Shown: piece by piece, positions 17,621 through 25,979 of the stretch
Numbering within the stretch: position 1 is the stretch's first letter
How the letters are laid out: the number at the start of each line of letters is the position of its first letter
Assembly (NCBI GenBank): GCA_964495805.1
Contig: CAZBWV010000042.1
Span: 66,993-130,992, forward strand
Source: JALXCH01 sp964495805
Lineage (GTDB): Bacteria > Calditrichota > Calditrichia > RBG-13-44-9
Direction: 5' to 3'
Length of the DNA stretch: 64,000 nucleotides
Translations under genes and position numbers: made by a program
Notes under the pieces: model-generated
Database searches by the model: none
Told to the model about the DNA's origin: nothing
The model's input: the letters and a program-made list of their open reading frames with translations, nothing else

Positions 17621-17950
17621 CCACTGAATTGATTGAAACCACCGAAGCTATTAAAACCACTGAAAGCACTGAAAAACACTGAAGCGGTTAAAACCACTGA
17701 AGACACTGAAGACACTGAAATTTTTGAAATTACTGAAGATACTGAAGGCGCTGAAGTTATTGAAACCACTGAAAGCACTGAAGGCATTGAAGCTATTAAA
17801 ACCACTGAAAACACTGAAGACACTGAAATTTTTGAAACCACTGAAACCACTGAAACCACTGAAAGCACTGAAGACACTGAGAACACTGAAGACACTGAAA
17901 ACACTGAAGACACTGAAAACACTGAAGCGGTTAAAGCTACTGAAGTCGTC
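17621..17950. repeat. 9-bp-period tandem repeat (consensus ACTGAARNC), about 35 units
   Basis: On the plus strand the unit ACTGAA plus three variable bases recurs with a 9-bp step from about 17621 to 17950, with units such as ACTGAAGAC, ACTGAAAAC, ACTGAAACC and ATTGAAACC. One extra base near 17673 shifts the phase. Because 9 is a multiple of 3 and the unit holds no stop, frames stay open on both strands (Thr-Glu-Asp, Leu-Lys-Pro, Val-Phe-Ser repeats); these are not convincing genes since no start signal or family is seen. The repeat fills the gap between the DUF47 start and a candidate promoter, so it may be transcribed as the leader of the phosphate operon. Confidence 0.85.
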
Positions 17951-17952
17951 GA

Positions 17953-17981
17953 AATATATCCTTAAATGCATAAATGGTAAA
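17953..17981 (-). promoter_or_regulatory. Possible promoter of the phosphate operon
   Basis: On the minus strand TTTACC (17981-17976) and TATATT followed by TCG (17958-17950) are 17 nt apart. The -10 fits TAnnTTTCG; the -35 is weak. If used, the operon mRNA would carry a leader of some 365 nt made almost entirely of the 9-bp repeat. Confidence 0.35.
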
Positions 17982-18134
17982 TATATGGATTGAAAGATGG
18001 TAATCCGTTTTACCGTTTTATGTTTGGCCCGGGGCGCAAATAGGTTTGGGTTGCCTCTCACCTGATTGCTCTTTTTTGATGGTGTTATTGAGTGCTTCAT
18101 GGTAGAATTTTCTGCTGTTCTTATGAACCACATT

Positions 18135-19637
18135 TCAGTTACCTTTTTGAGATTCCAGGATTTTCTTTCTCCCCAATTTGCTTTTGATCAGCGGGTAGAA
18201 GAAAGAGAGAGCAGCCAGTACCAGTAATGCCAGACTCACCGGTCGGGTGAAAAAGATGCTGGCATTTCCCATCAGCAATGCGCGCCGGAAGTTGGTTTCT
18301 GCCAGAAAACCAAGAATTAATCCTAAAATTACCGGAGCGGTGGGGAAGTTGTACCGGCGCAAAATCCAGCCCAGTACGCCAAATCCCAAACAGCTCCATA
18401 CATCGAACATGGAGTTGCTGACCGAATAACTGCCAATAAAGGCAATGGCCAGGATGATGGGATAAAGCAACGCCCGGGGTAGAGAGATGATTTTGATCCA
18501 CAATTGATTACCCAGGTATCCCAGCACAAACATCACCCCATAGGCAAAGAACAGGCTGGCGAACAGTCCGTACACCACCGGTGCATTATCTTTGAACAGT
18601 TCCGGTCCCGGTGTAAGGCCGTGTAACATGAGCGCCCCGATAAGCACGGCGGTGGCGGCGCTTCCGGGAATTCCCAGCGTGAGCAGTGGCACCAACGCAC
18701 CCCCCACCGAACCGCTGGTCGCAGCCCCGGAAGCAGCCACACCATCCAGTGCTCCTTTACCAAACATCTCCGGATGTTTACTGATGCGTTTGGCTTCGCT
18801 GTACGCAATGAATGCTGCAATGGTGGCACCTGCACCCGGTACCACCCCGATGAGCGTCCCCAGAAGGGAGGACTGCAAAATGGTCCGCTTAATTTGCCAG
18901 ATTTCTTTTAATCCGGGCATTTTACCGGAGATTTTCCTGACCGCTTTTTGCACCCCTTCCGATTTTTCCATTCCCAGAAAAATTTCCCCCAGGGCAAACA
19001 ATCCGATAAGCGCGGGGATAAAGCTAAATCCGTCAGCCAGTTCGGGAATACCAAATGTGAAGCGAAGGTAGCCGGTAAAGGGGTCCATGCCCACAGTGTT
19101 CAGTAGCAGACCAATTAATGTAGCGATGAAAGCTTTCAGGTAGTTTCCACGGGACAGGGAGGAAATAATAGTCAGGCCGAATACAGCCAATGCAAAGTAC
19201 TCCGCCGGACCAAATTTTAGTGCGGCTCTGGCCAGAGGAACGGAGAAAAAAATGAGCACAATGGTACCAAACAGCCCACCAATAGTAGATGCAATCACTG
19301 AAGCACCCAGTGCCCGTCCCGGTTGCCCCTGCCGGGTAAGCGGATACCCATCGAAGGTGGAAACGATAGCGGAAGGAGTGCCCGGTGTGTTGATGGCAAT
19401 GGCGGTGATGGTCCCACCGTAGTTGGCTGCCGCATAGACTGAAGCCAGCAAAATCAGAGCATACAGCGGGTCCATTCCGTAACTAAATGGCACCAGCAGG
19501 GCCACCCCCATGGCTGGCGACAACCCCGGCAGAACACCCACTAAAATGCCCATGGTAACACCTGCAGCAATAATGAGCAACGGCGTCCATCCCAGTATTA
19601 AGTGAAATCCCTGTACTAATTCGGAAAATATTTCCAT
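18135..19637 (-). CDS. tctA: Tripartite tricarboxylate transporter large permease TctA
   Basis: A 500-residue inner-membrane protein of the TctA family, the large subunit of binding-protein-dependent secondary transporters for carboxylates. The family motif VLPGLSPAMGVALLVPFSYG (residues about 35-54) and NYGGTITAIAINTPGTP (about 73-89) are present, with a second conserved half starting near GVVPGAGATIAAFIAYSEAKR. About eleven to twelve membrane segments. Length is normal. A GAGGA directly precedes the ATG, which is a tight spacing. It lies 87 bp downstream of the fused TctC-TctB gene and together they form a complete transporter. The substrate (citrate, tartrate, aromatic acid or other) cannot be inferred. 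Confidence 0.93.
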   Translation of the reverse strand: MEIFSELVQGFHLILGWTPLLIIAAGVTMGILVGVLPGLSPAMGVALLVPFSYGMDPLYALILLASVYAAANYGGTITAIAINTPGTPSAIVSTFDGYPLTRQGQPGRALGASVIASTIGGLFGTIVLIFFSVPLARAALKFGPAEYFALAVFGLTIISSLSRGNYLKAFIATLIGLLLNTVGMDPFTGYLRFTFGIPELADGFSFIPALIGLFALGEIFLGMEKSEGVQKAVRKISGKMPGLKEIWQIKRTILQSSLLGTLIGVVPGAGATIAAFIAYSEAKRISKHPEMFGKGALDGVAASGAATSGSVGGALVPLLTLGIPGSAATAVLIGALMLHGLTPGPELFKDNAPVVYGLFASLFFAYGVMFVLGYLGNQLWIKIISLPRALLYPIILAIAFIGSYSVSNSMFDVWSCLGFGVLGWILRRYNFPTAPVILGLILGFLAETNFRRALLMGNASIFFTRPVSLALLVLAALSFFYPLIKSKLGRKKILESQKGN

Positions 19638-19724
19638 TCCTCGGCTACCTTCATTCTATAACCATTTTTTTGCCAGTCCGATAAAAATCTGACTTCTTAA
19701 ACAAGGTTTCGCAGTACCCCCCAC

Positions 19725-21221
19725 CTAATCGAACCAGATACCCCGGGGCAGTGGCACCTGAAGCACCCGGTAAAAAATCAGATAAGAAAATGCGACAAAG
19801 CCGATCACCACCGCCCAGATCACCACATGCTTCCGGTATTTCATCATGTACGTACCGGTGAGCAGAAAGAGAAACGTGCTGAGGTAGTAACCCACGTACT
19901 GAATGATGACCAGATAACCCAGCATCAGAGTAATGAGCTTCAGAGGTGGTAATACGGAACCGCCGGTGTGGTTTTCGGTGGGGTTTTTCCCCCGCAAGGT
20001 TTGCACAATCAGCCAGCTGCTGAAGAACCACAGTCCGTAAATCCACAACCGGGGCATGGAGGCCGGGCCCACCGTGGAAGCTAATTTTCCGCGGGGGAAA
20101 TCCAGGGTCAGATAGTACAGAAAAGCAGACAGGAAAATCAGAAAGGCGGCAATAACCGTGTCGCCGTTGACCCATTCCCTGCGGAAACGAAATGTGAGCA
20201 GCACCAGCGTCAGGAACGAAACGGCAAGCAGGGCAGCCACTTTTTTCTGGCTTTGTGCTGCTTCCGGCGGGGTGGTGGCCAGAATTCCCGCTTTTTGCAA
20301 ATATTTGATGGCTTCCTTCTGATCGCGATTCACCATGCGGGTAAATTCGGCATGTTCGTAGAATACCGGCTGGGCAGAGGTGTTTCGCACAAAAGCGACC
20401 CAATCGGAATCCTGACTGATTTTGCGGAACAGATCGGTCAGGAAGCGGATGGCCTGTGGCGGAGTTCCTTTTTTTACCGCAAACCCACGCCAGAGCACTT
20501 CACTTTTCAGGGGATAACCTTTTTCCACAAAGGTGGGGGCGTCGGGGAACTGGGCAAGTCGTTCCGGTGCTGCAACCGCAGCAATCATCAATGAAGGGCG
20601 ACCTTTGACATCCACCGGATTTCCCACGTACACTGCGCCATGTTGTCCCATCAGTGCAGCCAGCGCATCCGAACCGCCTTCGTACGGAATCCATTCGCCG
20701 CGGATACCCAGCACTTCCCAGGTTTTTACTGCCATCAGATGGTCAACTCCGCCCACTAACGGGCCCAGCCAGCGCTGTTTGCCCTTTTTCGCCCGGGCGT
20801 CGGCAATGATGTCCTCCAGCGTGCGTACGCGGGAATGGCGGTTGGTAATCAGTGCTTCCGGGTCCACCACCATGCAGGCCAGAAAGTAAAAATCGTCCAT
20901 GCTAACTCCGCTTTTGGTGAGCAACACGGTGGAAATGAACGATTTGGTGACTCCCAGCACGGTGTAACCGTCCGCACGTTTGCTCAGTACCGTTCGCATG
21001 GCTACCACGCCGGAACCGCCGCTTTTGTTTTCCACCAGAATGGTGGCATCGGTATATTTACGGGCGATGTTGGCAATTTGCCGGGCGGTAATATCGATGG
21101 CACTGCCCGGTTTGCTGTGCACCAGAATGGTGATGGGCTTTTCCGGATATTCCGCCCGGATGACACTGAATAGACCGGTTAGTAGTAGCAGGTAAAATAT
21201 TCCAATCAGATTGTTCTTCAC
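19725..21221 (-). CDS. Fused TctC-TctB: binding protein plus small permease of the TTT transporter
   Basis: A 498-residue fusion. Residues 1-23 form a signal peptide or anchor; 24-315 are a TctC/Bug-type periplasmic binding domain (YPEKPITILVHSKPGSAID, VENKSGGSGVVA, GYPLKSEVLWRGFAVKKGTP). From about 327 to 485 come five or six hydrophobic segments with the TctB-like motif VGPASMPRLW (384-393). Normally tctC and tctB are separate genes; here no stop or frameshift intervenes, so binding domain and small permease are one chain anchored in the membrane. The start is a GTG. The gene is followed by tctA, completing the system. The hairpin upstream belongs to the CYTH gene, so this gene probably begins a transcript. 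Fusion is seen directly; function is inferred from family. Confidence 0.9.
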   Translation of the reverse strand: MKNNLIGIFYLLLLTGLFSVIRAEYPEKPITILVHSKPGSAIDITARQIANIARKYTDATILVENKSGGSGVVAMRTVLSKRADGYTVLGVTKSFISTVLLTKSGVSMDDFYFLACMVVDPEALITNRHSRVRTLEDIIADARAKKGKQRWLGPLVGGVDHLMAVKTWEVLGIRGEWIPYEGGSDALAALMGQHGAVYVGNPVDVKGRPSLMIAAVAAPERLAQFPDAPTFVEKGYPLKSEVLWRGFAVKKGTPPQAIRFLTDLFRKISQDSDWVAFVRNTSAQPVFYEHAEFTRMVNRDQKEAIKYLQKAGILATTPPEAAQSQKKVAALLAVSFLTLVLLTFRFRREWVNGDTVIAAFLIFLSAFLYYLTLDFPRGKLASTVGPASMPRLWIYGLWFFSSWLIVQTLRGKNPTENHTGGSVLPPLKLITLMLGYLVIIQYVGYYLSTFLFLLTGTYMMKYRKHVVIWAVVIGFVAFSYLIFYRVLQVPLPRGIWFD

Positions 21222-21261
21222 GCCCTTTTGACCTTGCGTTAGATTGAATAGATGACTGTTT

Positions 21262-21291
21262 TAAAAACTAACCTGCCTGTTTTGGGCAGGT
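21262..21291 (-). terminator. Probable terminator after the CYTH gene
   Basis: On the minus strand a 7-bp stem ACCTGCC/GGCAGGT (21291-21285 with 21277-21271) with a 7-nt loop is followed by TAGTTTTT. It lies 44 bp after the CYTH stop and before the tctC-tctB gene. Confidence 0.6.
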
Positions 21292-21334
21292 CCCGTGTCC
21301 ATGCGTTGGGACGCGTGACCACCACCGAAAACGG

Positions 21335-21823
21335 CTACGATGCCTGAGTATCCTTCCATGTACGATACGGCTGTTTCATCAGCATGGCGTTGTAGTACCG
21401 TACGTCTCCGGTTACTTCCTCACCCAGCCACTCCGGTTTTTCGAATGCTTCGTCTTCGGATTTAAGTTCCACCTCAGCCAGAATCAACCCTTCGTTTTCG
21501 CCATAGAATTCATCTACTTCAAAGGTGTGGTTCCCCACCGGTACCAGATAGCGGGTTTTGTCAATGACTCCCGGTTCACAAATTTTAAGCAGATTTTCCG
21601 CATCTTCCCGGGGAATTTCAATCTCCCACTCGAACCGGCTGGCACCGCTCTCGCTACCGATCCCTTTTACCGTCAGGTAACCTTTGTCTCCTTTTATCCG
21701 AACCCGTACGGTGCGTTCCGGTACTGAGGAGAGGTAACCCTGAACAATTCGAATTGCTCTGGTTGCCTGCTTTTTAAATTCATCGCTTTTTACCAGAAAC
21801 TTTCGTTCAATTTCCTGCGCCAT
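21335..21823 (-). CDS. CYTH-domain protein (triphosphate tunnel metalloenzyme)
   Basis: A 162-residue CYTH protein, full length for a single-domain member. The diagnostic EIERK (ExExK, residues 4-8) is followed by FLV; further family residues are VRVRIKGDKGYLTVKG (about 39-54), FEWEIEIP and the C-terminal LAEVELKSEDE. Such enzymes hydrolyse inorganic triphosphate or other triphosphorylated substrates in a metal-dependent way; class IV adenylate cyclase activity is possible but less common. Cytoplasmic. GGGAG precedes the ATG. It is the last gene of a small minus-strand group with a Mth938-like gene and a possible second, divergent CYTH gene. Confidence 0.9.
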   Translation of the reverse strand: MAQEIERKFLVKSDEFKKQATRAIRIVQGYLSSVPERTVRVRIKGDKGYLTVKGIGSESGASRFEWEIEIPREDAENLLKICEPGVIDKTRYLVPVGNHTFEVDEFYGENEGLILAEVELKSEDEAFEKPEWLGEEVTGDVRYYNAMLMKQPYRTWKDTQAS

Positions 21824-21962
21824 TTTTAGCTCCCTGCAAAGTTTGGTGGTTCATTCTCAAAACGGTATTTTTTAAGAGGTTGCTCCGTAAATTCGTTTTC
21901 TTGTGGACTCTCGCGAACAGGCTGCAGTAAGCCGAACGGAGAGTCGGGCGTTCCATTCGGGT

Positions 21963-22364
21963 TTAGCAGGTTCCGTGCGCCAGCAGAGCAACTTTTTCGC
22001 CACGCCGGAATCGCTCGTTGTACATCCGGCAGGCTTCCGGAGTGGTGGCAACTATCAGCTCTTTGCCCTGACGGCGAATGAATTCTTTCACCTCTTCCGG
22101 CACTTCCACGGCTCCTAAAAAGCCGTTTCCGATAATCAGTGTGTCGATGTCCGCCTGTACTGCTTTTTCCACCATCTCCATAGTTAGGCGGTGTCCCCTG
22201 CGTTCCGACCAGGACTCCAGATGCTCTCCGATCAGTCGGATATCCTTTCCTGCTCCGATGATGGTGCCGTCTGAGCGCTTGGCATGTTCCCGACCCTTGA
22301 TGACAAATCTGCCCCAGCTGACTTCCTGGATGGGTCCTGTTTCAAAACGGAACGACTCTCTCAT
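21963..22364 (-). CDS. Mth938-like domain protein (DUF498)
   Basis: A 133-residue protein of the DUF498 / Mth938-like family. Visible features are the N-terminal PIQEVSWGRFVIKGREH, the central DTLIIGNGFLG and the region around LIVATTPEACRMYNE near residues 103-117, all typical. Eukaryotic relatives (NDUFAF3) assist respiratory complex I assembly; the bacterial role is unknown. GGAAGGTGA precedes the start. It lies 45 bp after the possible CYTH-like gene and 139 bp before the clear CYTH gene. Confidence 0.85.
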   Translation of the reverse strand: MRESFRFETGPIQEVSWGRFVIKGREHAKRSDGTIIGAGKDIRLIGEHLESWSERRGHRLTMEMVEKAVQADIDTLIIGNGFLGAVEVPEEVKEFIRRQGKELIVATTPEACRMYNERFRRGEKVALLAHGTC

Positions 22365-22409
22365 CGGTCACCTTCCGCCTTTTTCAAGCAAATGAACGGA
22401 CTGATTTGA

Positions 22410-23012
22410 TTATTCCTCTTTGAATGAATAGTTCAAGCCGATGGAACGCTTCATGGCTTTGATGTAATTCACGTTCTCGTAGTGGTCCAATCCCAGCTTT
22501 TTCACCGTGGAAATAACCAGTTCGGGATCGGCATGTTCCACAGCGATGGTTTTAATGGGTTTACCGTTGAAGGTTACTTCGGCAATTTCCACAATGCAAT
22601 CGTCAATGGTGTAGCCATAGCGTTTTTTGAATACATCCACAATATGCAGTTCCGGCGCCGGTTTGATGAGTTCATTGAGGTATTCTTCGTAGGTGTATTC
22701 ATCCTTCTGGAAATATGGCATGGGAATGTTAAAAGCTTTGTACACCACCGCCAGGTCGGTGATATGGATGGGAAATCCCGCTTTCATGATAGGCGTCCAC
22801 TGTTCTAACCCGTCCTGATTCACCCGCAGCAGAGTTTTGATGTCCATCAGCATATCGCGGATCTTAGTGTTGTCGTTACTCTTCTCGGACAGGATGTAAA
22901 TCTCTGAGCTTTCGCGCACCTTACCCTGCGGATACTGCTGAATGGCCTGGATGCCATCGGTGAGTTCGTCTCCAAATGTCCGCCATTCCCAGCGTGGAAT
23001 GATTTTCTCCAT
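22410..23012 (-). CDS. Uncharacterised protein, possibly a divergent CYTH-type domain
   Basis: A 200-residue soluble protein that I cannot place with certainty. It opens with IIPRWEWRTFG, and its layout of alternating charged strands (SEIYILSEK, NTKIRD, MDIKTLL, CIVEIAEVTFNGK, TIAVEHADPE) recalls the CYTH tunnel fold, where paired charged side chains line the cavity; but the ExExK signature is missing. Being two genes away from a clear CYTH enzyme supports the idea slightly. A good ribosome binding site (AGGAGA) precedes the ATG, so the gene is real. It is first of a three-gene minus-strand group and is divergent from the sigma-54-type operon across a 430-bp control region. Confidence 0.7.
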   Translation of the reverse strand: MEKIIPRWEWRTFGDELTDGIQAIQQYPQGKVRESSEIYILSEKSNDNTKIRDMLMDIKTLLRVNQDGLEQWTPIMKAGFPIHITDLAVVYKAFNIPMPYFQKDEYTYEEYLNELIKPAPELHIVDVFKKRYGYTIDDCIVEIAEVTFNGKPIKTIAVEHADPELVISTVKKLGLDHYENVNYIKAMKRSIGLNYSFKEE

Positions 23013-23279
23013 AACATGTCTCCTGCGTTTATGATGTTTGATCTTGGTTTCTCATCGTACCAATCAGTGACAAATAATATGCCAGGAATCCGAAAAATCC
23101 TGCTCGAAAGCATCTTTTTATGGGAACCCGGGATGCACCGATGGGCTCCGCTTTGTTTTTTGTGAAAAATAAAGCCCTGCAGGCATTCCGAATAGGCGTA
23201 TGAAAAGAGCATTCCGGAAAAGCGGCGATTTTTTCCGATAGCTCAGGAACAAGAAGGTTCGCATGAGCGGGCGAATATC

Positions 23280-23338
23280 TGGCGATGTTTCGCCGGATGG
23301 CGACCATTCGCCAGCAAATTGGCGACTACTCGCCAATT
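23280..23338 (+). promoter_or_regulatory. Three tandem dyads, candidate NtrC-type enhancer (upstream activating) sites
   Basis: Three palindromes of the form GGCGA-N4-TCGCC follow each other: GGCGA 23281-23285 with TCGCC 23290-23294; TGGCGA 23298-23303 with TCGCCA 23308-23313; AATTGGCGA 23317-23325 with TCGCCAATT 23330-23338. Centres are 18 and 22 bp apart, about two helical turns, so they face the same side of the DNA. They lie roughly 97, 119 and 137 bp before the start predicted from the sigma-54 promoter at 23399. That is the usual place for binding sites of NtrC-family activators, one of which is encoded by the third gene downstream. The sequence is direct; the role is inferred. Confidence 0.65.
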
Positions 23339-23352
23339 TTAGTTGATCTGAA

Positions 23353-23379
23353 TGGTCGGATTGGTTAAGTTACCGACCA
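23353..23379 (+). promoter_or_regulatory. Inverted repeat TGGTCGG-N13-CCGACCA
   Basis: A perfect 7-bp inverted repeat between the enhancer-like dyads and the sigma-54 promoter. The half-sites differ from the three dyads. It could bind another regulator or help bend the DNA; no T-run follows, so it is not a terminator. Confidence 0.4.
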
Positions 23380-23398
23380 AATGGAATTTCCGCCGGAC

Positions 23399-23414
23399 TG
23401 GCAAGATTTTAGCA
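23399..23414 (+). promoter_or_regulatory. Candidate sigma-54 (-24/-12) promoter
   Basis: TGGCAAGATTTTAGCA has the invariant GG (23400-23401) and GC (23412-23413) with exactly 10 nt between, and agrees with the consensus TGGCAc-N5-TtGCA except at two positions. Transcription would begin near 23425, about 24 nt before the TTG start of the first gene. The third gene of this operon is a sigma-54 activator, which strengthens the call. Confidence 0.6.
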
Positions 23415-23439
23415 ATTGGGTGGCATGAAGCAAAACATT

Positions 23440-23451
23440 GAGGACATCTTG
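23440..23451 (+). promoter_or_regulatory. Ribosome binding site that decides the TTG start at 23449
   Basis: GAGGA (23440-23444) stands 4 nt before TTG 23449. The upstream candidates TTG 23416 and ATG 23425 lack such a site and would lie at or before the predicted sigma-54 transcript start. Starting at 23449 gives a classical membrane anchor beginning MKRKWVF. Confidence 0.5.
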
Positions 23452-24378
23452 AAGCGCAAATGGGTTTTTTTGCCGGGCTTTGTGCTGGTGAGCCTGGCGT
23501 TGATGCTGCTGACCATTTTTTTCTACCACCGTGTGCTGGACATTCGACAACCGTTTCCGGAGACCGGGAATGACGAAACCAATCTGATGCAGGAGGCGGA
23601 AAAGCCGGTGGTGTATTTCGGAGTTATTTCCCGATATCCGCCTACGCTGATTTACCAGGGCTATCAGCCATTAATGGACTATTTGAGTGAACAAACACCT
23701 TACCACTTTGAGTTGAAACTGAGCGGTTCCTACCAGCAAACAGTGGAGCAACTGGCCCGTGGAGAGGTGGCTGCTGCGTTTCTGGGTTCTTACATTTATG
23801 TGCTCACCCGTCACCGATACGGATTACAGGCGATTTTAAAACCGTTAAACGAAAATTTTGAACCGTATTTCCATTCCGTACTGATTACCCGGGCTGATTC
23901 ACCCATTTACCGGGTACCGGATTTGAGGCACAAAAAGCTGGCACTGCCTTCCCGGCAATCTTTCTCCGGCAACTGGTTGTTGCGGTACGAACTATCCCGT
24001 TTCGGGTTAACTCCCGCCGATCTGGATTCCATCCATTACTTCTCCCATCACCATACCGTGGTTTACCAGGTGCTAAAGGGGAATTTTGACGCCGGGGTGG
24101 TGAAGGATCGCGTGGCGCGGGAATATCTCAATCGGGGAATTCGCATCTGTGCGTTTTCTTCGCCCGTTCCCGGTTCGCCCATTGTCATTTCCCGAAAATC
24201 CCCGCCACAGGTAGTGGCGGCTATCCGGGATGCGCTGCTAAAAGTGGATGTGCATCGGGAGCCGTATCGTCAGCTGGTGAGCCGATGGGATAAGGAGTTT
24301 GCTTACGGATTCGTGGAAGCTTCGGACAGCGATTACGATTCTATTTTAAAGATTATTGGTTCGAATAAAGGAAGATAA
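23449..24378 (+). CDS. Membrane-anchored PhnD-like periplasmic binding protein
   Basis: About 309 residues from the TTG start (or up to 320 if ATG 23425 or TTG 23416 is used). A basic start and hydrophobic segment (about residues 5-25) anchor the protein, with no obvious cleavage site. The rest is a PhnD / PBP2-type binding domain: VVYFGVISRYPPTLIYQGYQP at the front, then GEVAAAFLGSYIYVL, PDLRHKKLALP and NFDAGVVKDRVA, the known pattern of phosphate/phosphite/phosphonate-binding proteins. No ABC permease or ATPase is nearby; instead a histidine kinase gene follows after 60 bp, so a sensory role, passing ligand binding to the kinase, is the best inference. Ligand unknown. Confidence 0.82.
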   Translation: MKRKWVFLPGFVLVSLALMLLTIFFYHRVLDIRQPFPETGNDETNLMQEAEKPVVYFGVISRYPPTLIYQGYQPLMDYLSEQTPYHFELKLSGSYQQTVEQLARGEVAAAFLGSYIYVLTRHRYGLQAILKPLNENFEPYFHSVLITRADSPIYRVPDLRHKKLALPSRQSFSGNWLLRYELSRFGLTPADLDSIHYFSHHHTVVYQVLKGNFDAGVVKDRVAREYLNRGIRICAFSSPVPGSPIVISRKSPPQVVAAIRDALLKVDVHREPYRQLVSRWDKEFAYGFVEASDSDYDSILKIIGSNKGR

Positions 24379-24438
24379 CCGGAAGGCGTTCCTGTGAGAG
24401 AGCGTTTTCCTTGAATATAAGCAAGAAAAAGGGAGTTC

Positions 24439-25929
24439 ATGTCGCCGGTTAAAGCCATTCGACACAGCCTGAAGACGCGCATGGTGCTCACCGTGGGAGC
24501 GGTAATTACCCTGTTGATGCTGGTGATTTCGCTGGGAATTCTGTTTCAGTGGCGTTCGCTCATTCTGAACAAGCTGCACAATCGGGCGGAGTCCGTGACC
24601 CGGGCGTTTGCCATTTCGGTATTGGATGCGCTGATTTACGGTGAGAAAGGGAACTTCCAGGCGGAAGATTTACTGGAATCTTACATTAACGATCTGAAAC
24701 GGCAGGTGCCCGGGATTCGGTCCATTGCAGTGCTGGATAACCAGCGGAGGGTGATTGCCCACAGCGACCCATCCCGGTACAATCAGGTGTTCAACGATTC
24801 ACTGTCGATTCGGTTGAGCCGGGTGAATCGTCTGGTGAGCGGTATCTACTTGTCTCAGGAATACGGCTGGATCATCGAATCCGTTCTGCCCCTGCAAATT
24901 GCCGGAAAACGGTGGGGGGTACTGCGCATTGCTTTTGATGCGGAAAGGACGCGAGCGGAAATTCGCCAGCTTTTCCTGCTGTTGCTTTCGCTCACCGCAC
25001 TGGTCATTGTCGCTACCCTGCTGGTCCTTTCGTATCTGATTGGCCGACTGGTGAATTCGCTGGAGCAGTTAGTGGAAGCGATGGATACCATCGATCTGGA
25101 ATCGGATCGGAGCCTGCATATTCCCCATTCGGTGCACCGCCACGACGAAATTGGCTTTTTAATTGACCATTTTGAGATGTTACGCCAGCGGCTGGCACAA
25201 TCCCGCAAGCAACTGATTCAGGCACAGAAGCAGATTTACCACGCAGAAAAACTGGCTTCCATCGGAAGGCTGGCCTCCGGCGTGGCGCACGAAATCAACA
25301 ATCCCCTGAACGGCATTAAAAATTGCATCTACGCCATCCAGCGCGACCCGGAAGACCGGGAACTGCTTGGTGAATATCTGGAACTGATGAACGAAGGACT
25401 GACCCATATCGAAACGGTGGTGCAAAAGCTGTTAGGGTTTGCCCGTAAACAGTCCCGTTCCCTGGAACCGGTGGACGTGAACGAAGCGGTAAAACGGGTG
25501 GTGCAACTGCTGGAATTCCGCTTGCAACAGAAACAGGTTACCCTGGAACTGCACCTGCAGGAGGATTTACCGCCCATCAAAGCGGATTATCATCTGATTC
25601 AGGAAGTGTTTATGAATTTGCTGCTGAACAGTTACGATGCGGTGAAGTCGGGAGGGCGAATTTCCATTCGAACCGAACAGCCGGACGATCAGCACATTGG
25701 CATTACCGTGGAGGATGACGGAGTCGGCATTCCCCCGGAGGAATTGCCCCGCATTTTCGACCCGTTTTACACCACCAAGGAACCCGGGGAAGGAACCGGT
25801 CTGGGGCTTTCGGTGGCGCTGGGAATTGTGGAGTCGCATGGCGGTTCCATTCAGGTGAGGAGCGAACCGGGCAAAGGAACGCAGTTTTATGTGCTGCTTC
25901 CTGTGGCAGGGGAAGAAGAGAACCATTGA
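24439..25929 (+). CDS. Membrane sensor histidine kinase
   Basis: A 496-residue histidine kinase. Two membrane segments (about 15-36 and 178-202) enclose a periplasmic sensor domain of about 140 residues; a HAMP-like linker follows, then HisKA with the phosphorylated His284 in GVAHEINNPLNG (282-293), and a HATPase domain with N box NLLLNSYDAVK, G1 box EDDGVGIP and G2 box GEGTGLGLSVALGI. This is the NtrB-like type, typically paired with NtrC-family regulators, as here (regulator 50 bp downstream). GGGAG precedes the ATG. The periplasmic domain has no name I can give; it may contact the PhnD-like protein encoded just upstream. Confidence 0.94.
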   Translation: MSPVKAIRHSLKTRMVLTVGAVITLLMLVISLGILFQWRSLILNKLHNRAESVTRAFAISVLDALIYGEKGNFQAEDLLESYINDLKRQVPGIRSIAVLDNQRRVIAHSDPSRYNQVFNDSLSIRLSRVNRLVSGIYLSQEYGWIIESVLPLQIAGKRWGVLRIAFDAERTRAEIRQLFLLLLSLTALVIVATLLVLSYLIGRLVNSLEQLVEAMDTIDLESDRSLHIPHSVHRHDEIGFLIDHFEMLRQRLAQSRKQLIQAQKQIYHAEKLASIGRLASGVAHEINNPLNGIKNCIYAIQRDPEDRELLGEYLELMNEGLTHIETVVQKLLGFARKQSRSLEPVDVNEAVKRVVQLLEFRLQQKQVTLELHLQEDLPPIKADYHLIQEVFMNLLLNSYDAVKSGGRISIRTEQPDDQHIGITVEDDGVGIPPEELPRIFDPFYTTKEPGEGTGLGLSVALGIVESHGGSIQVRSEPGKGTQFYVLLPVAGEEENH

Positions 25930-25979
25930 CGCTTTTCCGCAACGACAGTTTTTACCGAATCAGTAAAGATTGGTGAACC

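Noticed and set aside
17633..18133. Long open frames on both strands within the ACTGAA repeat (up to about 160 codons)
   Set aside because: They are open only because the 9-bp unit has no stop. No ribosome binding site, family or codon bias supports them, and frames on both strands are open equally.
23281..23338. CRISPR-like array
   Set aside because: The repeated elements are short palindromes 18-22 bp apart without spacers of constant length, and no cas genes are present.
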